Source of the DNA: an uncultured Caldilinea sp.
Lineage (GTDB): Bacteria; Chloroflexota; Anaerolineae; Caldilineales; Caldilineaceae
Assembly (NCBI RefSeq): GCF_937128415.1
Contig: NZ_CAKZMJ010000068.1
Coordinates: 124,001 to 188,000, forward strand
DNA length: 64,000 bases
Direction of reading: 5' to 3'
Below, piece by piece: positions 1 through 21,842 of this stretch. Both the position numbers and the translations under genes were made by a program. The first letter of the stretch is position 1, and every line of letters begins with the position of its first letter. Under the pieces are notes generated by a model. The model was not told the DNA's origin. It was given only the letters and a program-made list of their open reading frames with translations, and did not search any database.

Positions 1-1165
<1,165 letters not shown>

Positions 1166-1273
1166 AAGGCTTGCCTCGCATGTGACGCTTGATCTTCATC
1201 TTGAATCCTACCAGATCGCCGCAGCGGAAGTAAAGCGCGATCGGCGGATGGCTCCATTTTTCCAGGCGACCGG

Positions 1274-1302
1274 TTGCTCAGTCGGATTGAAGAGAGTACG
1301 AT
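1274..1302 (+). promoter_or_regulatory. Candidate sigma-70 promoter of the oxidoreductase gene
   Basis: TTGCTC (1274-1279) and TACGAT (1297-1302) are separated by 17 bases and lie 45 bases upstream of the start codon at 1348. Neither hexamer is perfect, so this is a moderate call. Confidence 0.4.
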
Positions 1303-1347
1303 ATGCAATGCCAATGCATCGCCTTCATATTCAGAAAGGAGCATCCG

Positions 1348-2429
<1,082 letters not shown>

Positions 2430-2433
<4 letters not shown>

Positions 2434-2460
2434 CGGAACAACCTTTCTTTGCCATACTAT
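2430..2460 (+). promoter_or_regulatory. Candidate promoter of the ABC importer operon
   Basis: TTGACG at 2430-2435 overlaps the stop codon of the preceding gene. It is followed by CATACT after 17 bases or TACTAT after 19. It would start transcription about 85 bases before the binding-protein ATG. Confidence 0.4.
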
Positions 2461-2552
2461 CAGCGCAGTCTTCGCTGTGCTCCCAGATTCACAATCGAAT
2501 ACATTGAAAAAGGGTGAGAAGGATCCAAATTGAATGTGAAAGGAGTTTTTCC

Positions 2553-3653
2553 ATGAACCATTCTGGACGAACCCATGTGCTGCTTGTCGCCGCGCTGGCG
2601 CTTGCCGTTTTATTGATGGCCGCGTGCGCCCCTGTGCCGGTTCCTGCTGCGCCGGCGGCGGCGCCTTCCGCCGGCGAGGGCGCTGCGCAGGAAACCGCCA
2701 GCACCGAGCTCAACCTGCTCTGTACGCCACAGGTGCAGTGGTGCGAGGGCATGAAGGCGGAGTTCGAGAAGGTCTATCCCGACATCACGGTCAACTTCGT
2801 GCGCATGTCGAGCGGCGAGGCGCTGACCCGCCTGCGCAACGAGAAGGACAATCCCCAGTTCGACATCTGGTGGGGCGGCCCCATCGACAGCTTTGTGGCG
2901 GCCAAGCTGGAGGGCTTGCTGGAGGCGTATGATTCACCCAATCTGGCCAATCTGGCCGACCCCGAACGTTTCAAGGACCCGGACAACTTCTGGGCCGGCA
3001 TCTATATCGGCACCCTGGGCTTCGCCACCAATCAAAACTGGCTGGACGAGCATCCCGGCGTCGAAGCCCCGCGCAGTTGGGATGACCTGCTGAAGCCCGA
3101 ATTCAAGGGTCAGATCATGGTCGCCCATCCGTCCAGCTCCGGCACCTCCTACACGGCGCTGTGCACCGTCCTGCAAATTCGTGGGGAAGAGGCGGGCTGG
3201 GACTATCTGCGCCAGTACGCCGGTCAGGTGCTGCAGTTCACCAAGAGCGGAGCCGCGCCGGCCAAGTTCGTCGCCCAGGGCGAGGCTGCGGTCGGCATCG
3301 TCTTCTCGCATGACATCGTGGCGGAGATGGAGAAAGGTGCACCGCTGGTGTTGACCTTCCCGGAGGAGGGCACGGGCTACGAGATCGGCGGCATGGGCAT
3401 CGTCAAAGGCGCCCGCAACCTCGACGCCGCCAAGAAGTGGTTCGACTGGGCGCTCGAGCCGGCTACGCAGGAGCTGGGCCCCAAATACCAGGCGTATCAG
3501 GCGCCGACCGTCAAGGGCGCCACGCCTTCGCGGCCGGAGCTGCTCGAGGTGAAGCTGATCGACTACGACTTTGACTACTGTGGCTCCAACAAGACGGCTT
3601 TCGTCGACAAATTCACCAACGAGATTGCGGCTGCGGACAACCTGAAGGAGTGA
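2553..3653 (+). CDS. ABC importer substrate-binding lipoprotein (ferric ion/AfuA-like class)
   Basis: A 366-residue secreted lipoprotein. A hydrophobic N-terminus ends in the lipobox LMAAC, with Cys25 as the likely lipidation site, then a Pro/Ala-rich linker leads to a periplasmic-binding-protein fold. The FDIWWGG block near residue 108 and the overall pattern fit the family 1/6 binding proteins used by iron(III), aminoethylphosphonate and polyamine importers. The ligand is not determined. The ATG at 2553 has AAAGGAG about 8 bases upstream and gives a proper signal peptide, whereas the upstream GTG at 2514 would place 13 extra residues before it. It is the first gene of a binding protein-permease-ATPase set. 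Confidence 0.9.
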   Translation: MNHSGRTHVLLVAALALAVLLMAACAPVPVPAAPAAAPSAGEGAAQETASTELNLLCTPQVQWCEGMKAEFEKVYPDITVNFVRMSSGEALTRLRNEKDNPQFDIWWGGPIDSFVAAKLEGLLEAYDSPNLANLADPERFKDPDNFWAGIYIGTLGFATNQNWLDEHPGVEAPRSWDDLLKPEFKGQIMVAHPSSSGTSYTALCTVLQIRGEEAGWDYLRQYAGQVLQFTKSGAAPAKFVAQGEAAVGIVFSHDIVAEMEKGAPLVLTFPEEGTGYEIGGMGIVKGARNLDAAKKWFDWALEPATQELGPKYQAYQAPTVKGATPSRPELLEVKLIDYDFDYCGSNKTAFVDKFTNEIAAADNLKE

Positions 3654-3676
3654 TTTCCTCAACAAAGGCGCCTTTC

Positions 3677-3709
3677 GAGATGGGTTCAGCGCAGAGCTGA
3701 ACCCATCTC
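3677..3709 (+). terminator. Intra-operon hairpin between binding-protein and permease genes
   Basis: A perfect 14-bp stem (3677-3690 pairing with 3696-3709) with a 5-base loop GCAGA is followed by TTCATTGTT. Such a hairpin after a binding-protein gene usually lowers, rather than abolishes, downstream expression and stabilises the upstream mRNA. Confidence 0.7.
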
Positions 3710-3756
3710 TTCATTGTTCCCATGCAACATCTGCATTCAATCCATCTCGATTTCTC

Positions 3757-6033
<2,277 letters not shown>

Positions 6034-6093
6034 AAGATAGTTGGATTTTAAGCGGACCGCTTGACTTGAATGAACGACGAAGGAGAACGTTCC

Positions 6094-7188
<1,095 letters not shown>

Positions 7189-7237
7189 TATGGATAGACA
7201 GGATTTCGGACGCTTCTCGTCTAATTTCTCCTGTCCA

Positions 7238-7279
<42 letters not shown>

Positions 7280-7307
7280 TAGATTCAGTGGCTTGTCACT
7301 GGAGCAT

Positions 7308-7334
7308 GTCTGTAGGTGGACCGTTTCTACAGAC
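7308..7334. promoter_or_regulatory. Inverted repeat in the leader of the 65-residue gene
   Basis: GTCTGTAG (7308-7315) and its exact complement CTACAGAC (7327-7334) are separated by 11 bases, and a third related CTACAGGC follows about 10 bases later. The position, 70-100 bases before the start codon, suits an operator or an RNA hairpin. Nothing identifies the partner. Confidence 0.3.
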
Positions 7335-7405
7335 GGGTTTTCTACAGGCGGATCGATGTGGAGAAGTGTTTGCCCATCTATGTACATTGCAAAGGAGATG
7401 ATAAC

Positions 7406-7603
<198 letters not shown>

Positions 7604-7626
7604 CAGGCCGCCGGTCTCGGATAGGG

Positions 7627-7644
7627 GCGTCGCCACGGCGACGC
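7627..7644 (+). terminator. Hairpin after the 65-residue gene
   Basis: GCGTCGC pairs with GCGACGC across a 4-base loop, followed by TTCCTTCTC. The U-run is weak, so it may be an imperfect terminator. Confidence 0.45.
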
Positions 7645-7691
7645 TTCCTTCTCACTCCCCTGGTGGAACTCCCTCTTGTGATCAAAAATAA

Positions 7692-7728
7692 AAAACGGGA
7701 CGTCTCTCTCAAAGCGACGCCCCGTTTT
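7692..7728 (-). terminator. Intrinsic terminator of the csp-slyD operon (bidirectional potential)
   Basis: AAAACGGG pairs with CCCGTTTT and the stem continues for four more pairs after one mismatch. On the minus strand the hairpin is followed by TTTTTTATTTTT, a good U-run for the SlyD-like gene that ends at 7752. On the plus strand it is followed by CGTTTC and could also stop the gene ending at 7603. Confidence 0.75.
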
Positions 7729-7751
7729 CGTTTCAACGAATGCCGGCTCGG

Positions 7752-8252
7752 CTAGTGGGCATGTCCACCGCTGTGCGCATGGCCGTGTTCCAGCTCCTCC
7801 GGCGTGGCCGGCCGCACGTCGACGACCTTCACATCGAAGTAAAGGGTCTCGCCTGCGAGCCAGTGGTTAAAGTCCACCACGACGCCGTCAGGCTGAATCT
7901 CGCTGATATAGCCCTCGATGACCTGATTGTTCGCTTCATCGAAAAATTCCAGCGCCATGCCCGGCTCGAGATCCGCCGCATCGTCGAAGGCCTCCAAGGG
8001 AACCACCTGATAATTGTCGGGTTCATACTCGCCGTAGGCCAAGTCTGGAGTCACGACAATCTGCTTGCGCTCTCCTGCGACCATGCCGTACATGGCGGCC
8101 TCCAGGCCCGGAATGATCTCGCCAGCCCCTTGCAAGAACGCCAACGGCCCGTGCTCCGAGGAGCTATCCACCACCTCGCCATCGGCGAGCGACAGCGTGT
8201 ACTCAATCTGCACTACTGTGCCGTCTGCGACGGCTAGATTCTTGGCGTTCAT
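7752..8252 (-). CDS. slyD: SlyD-like FKBP peptidyl-prolyl isomerase
   Basis: A 166-residue cytoplasmic prolyl isomerase and chaperone. The FKBP core is recognisable from EYTLSLADGEVVDSS through PLAFLQGAGEIIPGLEAAMYGM, and the residues between about 70 and 120 correspond to the insert-in-flap chaperone domain of SlyD. The protein ends in a His-rich tail, HGHAHSGGHAH, as in SlyD proteins that bind nickel or other metals. Its ATG overlaps the stop codon of the cold-shock gene by four bases (ATGA), so the two are co-transcribed and probably translationally coupled. The symbol rests on domain layout only. Confidence 0.92.
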   Translation of the reverse strand: MNAKNLAVADGTVVQIEYTLSLADGEVVDSSSEHGPLAFLQGAGEIIPGLEAAMYGMVAGERKQIVVTPDLAYGEYEPDNYQVVPLEAFDDAADLEPGMALEFFDEANNQVIEGYISEIQPDGVVVDFNHWLAGETLYFDVKVVDVRPATPEELEHGHAHSGGHAH

Positions 8253-8476
8253 CGGGCGCCATCGCTGAGTTTTACAACATTGGCGGCCGCTGCGCCCTTG
8301 GGGCCGTGCTCGACGGTAAACTCGACGCGCTGCCCTTCCACCAGGCTCTTGAAGCCGCTGCCGCTGACCGCCGAGTAGTGCACGAACACATCGGCGCCGC
8401 CATCGTCGCGGGCGATGAAGCCGTAGCCCTTTGCATCATTGAACCATTTGACTGTTCCGGTTTCGCGCTCACTCAT
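8249..8476 (-). CDS. Cold-shock domain protein (CspA family)
   Basis: A 75-residue single cold-shock domain that binds single-stranded RNA and DNA and melts RNA secondary structure. RNP1 KGYGFI is at residues 16-21 and RNP2 VFVHY at 30-34, with the usual N-terminal TGTVKWFN strand. The start has AAAGGAG 7 bases upstream. The leader is long (about 135 bases from the predicted start site) and contains a complete intrinsic terminator, which suggests attenuation or antitermination. It forms a two-gene operon with the SlyD-like gene. Confidence 0.95.
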   Translation of the reverse strand: MSERETGTVKWFNDAKGYGFIARDDGGADVFVHYSAVSGSGFKSLVEGQRVEFTVEHGPKGAAAANVVKLSDGAR

Positions 8477-8538
8477 TTTACTTCTCCTTTACTGAAGCGC
8501 ATGATAAAACGACGACGGTGCGCGCTGCTCTGTAGAAC

Positions 8539-8577
8539 AAAAAACCCCATTCAGACATCCAGCCGTCTGAATAGGGT
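8539..8577 (-). terminator. Terminator-like hairpin inside the csp leader
   Basis: On the minus strand a 12-bp stem with one G-U pair (8565-8576 with 8545-8556) and an 8-base loop is followed by six U residues. It lies between the csp promoter and the csp start codon, about 36 bases after the predicted transcription start. It could be an attenuator for csp, the end of a short RNA, or partly a stop for read-through from the LysR gene. Confidence 0.75.
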
Positions 8578-8581
8578 CTTC

Positions 8582-8612
<31 letters not shown>

Positions 8613-8619
8613 GCAGTAT

Positions 8620-8648
8620 ACTATACGGGAAAATAGCGCTTCTGTCAA
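8620..8648 (-). promoter_or_regulatory. Strong sigma-70 promoter of csp-slyD
   Basis: On the minus strand TTGACA (8648-8643) and TATAGT (8625-8620) are separated by exactly 17 bases. Predicted transcription start is near 8613. Confidence 0.8.
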
Positions 8649-8757
8649 ACAAGATTTTCAACAGAAGTCGCCGGATCACCTTCCTCTAGAGACCTGACGC
8701 AGATAGCTCGGGCAATCCTACGCACCTGCGCAGAGCCGCCAGCGTTGTGAGCGGCGC

Positions 8758-9681
8758 TCAAGGCGAGGATGCAGAGGAAATCGCCAAGCCCTTGCTTTGC
8801 GTCACCTTCCGCACCGCTTCGGCAAAAGCCAGCGCCGCACGGCAGCGATAGCCCTTGCTCCGGTAAAGCAATCCAACCGTCCGCTGCGGCGTAGGGTTCT
8901 GGAGCGCAACGCTGCACAGCCCGTCTTCGCCCACAGCTTCGAGCACAGGACAGGGCAGCACCGTGGCCACGCCGAGTCGCTGCACTGCAGCCAGCACCGC
9001 AGCGATGGTGTTGAACTCGGCGACCACCTGCGGGCGGGCGTTCGCCTGCGCCATGCATTCGTTCAGCAGACGACGCGTGCAAAGCGATTCGGTCAATAAC
9101 GCCATGGGCCAGCGCGCCGCCTCGCGCAACGGGATCGTCGGCTGCGTCGCCAGCGGATGACGTCGCGGCGCAATAAGCGCCAGCTCCTCGAGAAAGAGCG
9201 GCTCTATTTCCACTTCCCGACTTGCAGGCTGGAACCCAATCCCCAACTGATAGCGGCCACAGGCAAGCCCTTCCTCAATTTGCTCCTGCGCCGCCTCCTC
9301 GACGCGCAGGAGCACGCCGGCATGGCGACAGGCAAAGTCGGCCACCACCGCCGGCATCAGATAGGCGTTGACCGTCTGCACAACGCCCAAAGAGAGCGCC
9401 CCCCGACGCAAGCCGCTCAATTCCTGCAGCTCCGTCTCCATCTGCTCCAACTGCGCAAAGATTCTCTGCGCAGCGCGGACGACAATCTCGCCCTCCGCCG
9501 TGAGGCGCACCGATCTACCCTGTCGGTCAAGCAACGTCACGCCGAGCAGCTCTTCGAGCTGTTGAATCTGTTGGGAGAGCGCAGGCTGCGACACAAACAG
9601 CTTTTCAGCCGCTCGCGTGAAATTTCCCGCCTCCGCCACGGCGAGAAGATAGCGGAGTTGCCGCAGTTCTGGATGATTCAT
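8758..9681 (-). CDS. LysR family transcriptional regulator
   Basis: A 307-residue LysR-type regulator. The N-terminal winged helix-turn-helix spans about residues 5-65, with FTRAAEKLFVSQPALSQQIQ as the recognition region, followed by the linker helix and a periplasmic-binding-like effector domain from about residue 92. The overall sequence resembles the CynR/CysB-type branch; the effector is unknown. It is transcribed away from the protoglobin gene and shares a 139-base intergenic region with inverted repeats of the T-N11-A kind that overlap its own start, so autorepression and control of the protoglobin gene are likely. No clear ribosome site precedes the ATG. Confidence 0.92.
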   Translation of the reverse strand: MNHPELRQLRYLLAVAEAGNFTRAAEKLFVSQPALSQQIQQLEELLGVTLLDRQGRSVRLTAEGEIVVRAAQRIFAQLEQMETELQELSGLRRGALSLGVVQTVNAYLMPAVVADFACRHAGVLLRVEEAAQEQIEEGLACGRYQLGIGFQPASREVEIEPLFLEELALIAPRRHPLATQPTIPLREAARWPMALLTESLCTRRLLNECMAQANARPQVVAEFNTIAAVLAAVQRLGVATVLPCPVLEAVGEDGLCSVALQNPTPQRTVGLLYRSKGYRCRAALAFAEAVRKVTQSKGLAISSASSP

Positions 9682-9703
9682 AAGAAAATCTTATCGATAT
9701 AAG
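9680..9703. promoter_or_regulatory. LysR-type operator candidates between lysR and protoglobin genes
   Basis: ATAAGA-AAA-TCTTAT (9680-9694) is a T-N11-A inverted repeat that covers the start of the regulator. It is followed directly by the overlapping repeat CTTAT-CGAT-ATAAG (9690-9703). Another CTTAT occurs at 9721, within the candidate protoglobin promoter. Confidence 0.55.
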
Positions 9704-9716
9704 AAAAAACGAATAT

Positions 9717-9745
9717 TTCACTTATCAATTTACCTGAAGTATTGT
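9717..9745 (+). promoter_or_regulatory. Candidate promoter of the protoglobin gene
   Basis: TTCACT and TATTGT are separated by 17 bases. The weak -35 box suits an activator-dependent promoter next to the LysR boxes. Confidence 0.45.
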
Positions 9746-9820
9746 GAAGACGTCAAATGCGTGCGAGCGCGCAAACAGCCGAGACGAATAGCAGAATTTC
9801 GTTCGGAAAGGAGAAATCCC

Positions 9821-10420
<600 letters not shown>

Positions 10421-10436
10421 GGAGCGCGCCGGCGCG

Positions 10437-12895
<2,459 letters not shown>

Positions 12896-12925
12896 GTGGA
12901 CGGATGAAACGGATGATCCTTCATT

Positions 12926-14392
12926 TCAATCGCTCTCGCCCCGGCAGGCCGGATCGTCCGCCGGCGGTTCGCACAGTCCGGTGCTCTTACACCAGAGCTG
13001 TTGCGCCCGCAACAGGCCGCAGGCGGCGCTGTCCACGGCGCCGGAGATGGCTGCACCGGTCGAGGCTCCGACGTCGACCGTCGGCGGAGAAGGCGTCGCC
13101 GCACCAGCCGACCGCAACGTTGCATCTACGGCGCTCTGCACTGCATCGACGCTCACCTGCGTTCCTTCGGCGACGGCGATGGCTGCACTGCTGGCGGCGT
13201 CGCCGATCCAGGCGGTCGCCGTGTTCCACCAGGGGAGCTGCGCATCGGCCAGGGTTTCGGGGGAGAGCGTTGCGTCTTCGGGCGCCTGTAAGACCAGCTC
13301 GTTCTCCGTGGCGACGCCCAGGATCGGCGCAGCGAGATTGCCGCCCAGGCGCACGTAGGCGTCGCGCAGGCGCTGGAAGGGGACAAAGAACTCCACCATG
13401 CCGCCCGTTTCGAGCAGGGTTTTGGGCGCCACGCGCGCGTCGACGAGGCCCTGAACCAACAGCCCGCGGCGGTCGATGCGCACGGTGCTGTCGAGTGCAA
13501 GCGGCGCCTCTTGCAGGCGCAGCAGCTCGGCCAGCGGGCCGCCCTCGATGCTGAGGTCGGTGTTCAACTGCACGAAGTTGCGCTCCGGATCATGCGAAAA
13601 CAGCGCGGCCACGCCGACCGTCGAACGCAGGGGCAAGGCCACGCCGGTGAGCATCGGCAACTGGCCGGCGTCGATGCCGAGCGTCGTAGCCACCAGCGCC
13701 AGCCGCACCGCCTGTGCGACATTGAACCGGCCGTCGAGATAGAGCAACTGGTTTTCCGGATCGACGATGATGGTGGTCGATTCGCCTTCGGGTAGGCCCA
13801 GCGTGATCGGCGTCGCAGCGCCGCTTTCATCGAGCAGCGTTGCGTCGAGCGTCAACCCTTCGCCGAGGCGCATGTAGAAGTAGCGGTCTTCTGCGTTCAA
13901 CAATCTCCCCGCCGCATCTAGCTCGGCGCCGTAGTCATAGCCGAACTCCGCCGCAAACGCGCCGCCGATGCGCAGGTTGTTGGGCAGCGTCAGGGAGGGC
14001 AGCACGGTCTCCGCCTTTCCGCGCAAGCGCTGGACTTTTCCCGTTGCATCGACGCCGATCAAAAAGTCGCCGTTGCGCATCTGGAGCACGCCGACCGGCA
14101 GGCTGAGCGTGAGCTGATCGGAGATTTCCACGCGGGCGCCGGAAAGTCCTCCCAGTGCGCTGACCGGCAGATCAAAACGCAGCGGATTGGCGGCGGGCAC
14201 AGCCACTTCCGCCTGCAGCCCAGAAGCGTTGACGGTCAGAAAGCACTGGCTGTCTTTGCAGCGCACGCCATACACAGAAAGCTCTGCACGGCCAGTGGAG
14301 GAAGCAACATCCTGGGCAAACGCTGCGACCGGGAAAAGGTTCCCGATGAGGCTGACCAGGAGGCCCAGGATGAGAATGCAGCGAATTTTCAT
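12926..14392 (-). CDS. Secreted protein of unknown function preceding an ABC exporter
   Basis: A 488-residue protein with a good signal peptide (KIRCILILGLLVSLIGNLFP, likely cut after AFAQ). The body looks beta-rich, with repeated short strands and regular LSLPVGVLQMRNGDFLIGVD-like stretches, and the C-terminal ~80 residues contain Ala/Ser-rich sequence and four cysteines (SAACGLL, LWCKS, GLCEPP, DPACRG). I do not recognise a family. The ATG at 14392 was chosen because GCGGAG lies 7 bases upstream and the signal peptide begins directly; the open frame extends 36 codons further. It is the first gene of an operon with an ABC-2 exporter ATPase and permease. Confidence 0.75.
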   Translation of the reverse strand: MKIRCILILGLLVSLIGNLFPVAAFAQDVASSTGRAELSVYGVRCKDSQCFLTVNASGLQAEVAVPAANPLRFDLPVSALGGLSGARVEISDQLTLSLPVGVLQMRNGDFLIGVDATGKVQRLRGKAETVLPSLTLPNNLRIGGAFAAEFGYDYGAELDAAGRLLNAEDRYFYMRLGEGLTLDATLLDESGAATPITLGLPEGESTTIIVDPENQLLYLDGRFNVAQAVRLALVATTLGIDAGQLPMLTGVALPLRSTVGVAALFSHDPERNFVQLNTDLSIEGGPLAELLRLQEAPLALDSTVRIDRRGLLVQGLVDARVAPKTLLETGGMVEFFVPFQRLRDAYVRLGGNLAAPILGVATENELVLQAPEDATLSPETLADAQLPWWNTATAWIGDAASSAAIAVAEGTQVSVDAVQSAVDATLRSAGAATPSPPTVDVGASTGAAISGAVDSAACGLLRAQQLWCKSTGLCEPPADDPACRGESD

Positions 14393-14439
14393 GGCGTCGC
14401 TCCGCTTCATGAAAGTGAGAAAACGAATCCGTCCATCGC

Positions 14440-14468
14440 AGTATACTGCATGCCACAGAGATTCCAAA
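14440..14468 (-). promoter_or_regulatory. Candidate promoter of the secreted protein/ABC exporter operon
   Basis: On the minus strand TTTGGA (14468-14463) and TATACT (14445-14440) are 17 bases apart. The -10 box lies inside a perfect 12-bp palindrome GCAGTATACTGC (14438-14449), which could be an operator. Confidence 0.5.
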
Positions 14469-14579
14469 CCGGAAGCGCCGCCGCCCTGCGAGCGCTCCAA
14501 TCAGACATATCCCTGTGTGAGGAAGGGTTTGCTCCTGCTTGGAAGAGCGGCTGCGTTGTGGCACAATAAAAAATATAAA

Positions 14580-14669
14580 GTGTTGCGTGTTGGGTGTTAC
14601 GTCTTGGGTGTTGGGTGTTGCGTGATGCGTGACCGGGATTCGTGAAACACGCAACACGCAGCACGCAAC
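14580..14669. repeat. GTGTTGCG-type repeat forming an imperfect hairpin
   Basis: This fills most of the gap between the secreted-protein gene and the subtilase gene. The plus strand carries repeated units of the type TGTTGCG/TGTTGGG (14580-14631) and then the complementary ACACGCA units (14648-14669). The arms 14610-14631 and 14648-14669 match in 19 of 22 pairs around a 16-base loop. A related block of such units occurs at 26055-26094. It looks like a dispersed non-coding repeat rather than a terminator. Confidence 0.55.
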
Positions 14670-14725
14670 ATCGATCCACTTGCCGGAAAACGCTCGCCGC
14701 AGAGACGCCGAGAACACCGAGCTTC

Positions 14726-16002
<1,277 letters not shown>

Positions 16003-16006
<4 letters not shown>

Positions 16007-16335
16007 CGCAGAAATTTGTGCAAAATTCCGCCTCTGCCAAGAACGCAACGCCCGCCTTCGTCAACGTCTTACTCCAGGTCGAACGACCTGCCCCGGAAGA
16101 GCTTGCGCACTACTCGCGGGGGGAGCGCTATCGACTGTTGCGCGCCAATGTCGAGGCGCAGCGCAAGCAACTGCAACAATGGATCGCCATGCACAACCTC
16201 AGCGACGAGGTGCGCTCCGTCAGCCCGGCGACCGGGTTCAACATGCTCTTCGTCGAGTGCACCCCGCACGCGGCGCAGGAGCTGCTCCATGCGCCCGGCG
16301 TCATTGACATTACGCCTGTTGATCAAGCAGATTGA
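16003..16335 (+). CDS. Small partner of the subtilase, possibly a prodomain-like inhibitor
   Basis: A 110-residue soluble protein whose ATG overlaps the protease stop codon (ATGA), so the two are translationally coupled. The sequence reads as strand-helix-strand-helix-strand: FVNVLLQVERP, a helix around RYRLLRANVEAQRKQLQQWI, SPATGFNMLFVECTP, HAAQELLHAPG and VIDITPVD. That order and the spacing resemble subtilisin prodomains/I9 inhibitors, which fold, inhibit or chaperone S8 proteases. No database match was run; the role is inference from order and context. Confidence 0.8.
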
Positions 16336-16348
16336 GTTGAAGACCCTT

Positions 16349-17617
<1,269 letters not shown>

Positions 17618-17667
17618 AACTACGGCGTCGAACCTACGTCGAACCCTCTGCGTCTGGCAATTGTCGA

Positions 17668-17696
17668 TTGAACGGCCCTTCCTGTTCTGGTATGCT
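17668..17696 (+). promoter_or_regulatory. Candidate promoter of the large PQQ-repeat protein
   Basis: TTGAAC and TATGCT are separated by 17 bases. The leader to the start codon at 17884 would be about 180 bases. I see nothing else in the 266-base gap after moeA apart from a short TTCGAG...CTCGAA hairpin. Confidence 0.5.
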
Positions 17697-17883
17697 CTGC
17701 TGCGGGAAGGTTCGAGGCTTGCTCGAATTCCCCAAGACCTTACGATTCATCGAAATGTACGGCTGAGCGCCGCACCGACCATCACCGCTGTCTATTGCTC
17801 AAGTCGTTCTATCGATTGCCAGATTCAACTGCGCAACCTTTATTCTGATGCGCACAGCAAAGGATGAAAAGAGGAGAAGGCCG

Positions 17884-21678
<3,795 letters not shown>

Positions 21679-21787
21679 CATGGGGCAGGAGAAAATCTTG
21701 CGGATAGAGCGGAGGTGACGCTGCTTCCGTGTTTGCAACGCGTCTTCGCGCTTGCAGGCAAAGGCTTGCAGGTAAAGTGAAAAAGCG

Positions 21788-21820
21788 AAAGGAGGAGCGC
21801 CTCTGTCGCTCCTCCTTTTT
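21788..21820. terminator. Bidirectional terminator between two convergent secreted-protein genes
   Basis: A perfect 12-bp stem (21788-21799 with 21807-21818) with loop CCTCTGT has Us on both sides: TTTTT on the plus strand and TTTCGCTTTTT on the minus strand. It serves the genes ending at 21678 and 21843. Confidence 0.85.
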
Positions 21821-21842
21821 GCGTCGCCGCTGCGGCTGTCGT

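Noticed and set aside
17661..17867. 68-codon plus-strand frame upstream of the large PQQ-repeat gene
   Set aside because: It overlaps the likely promoter and leader and has no ribosome site.
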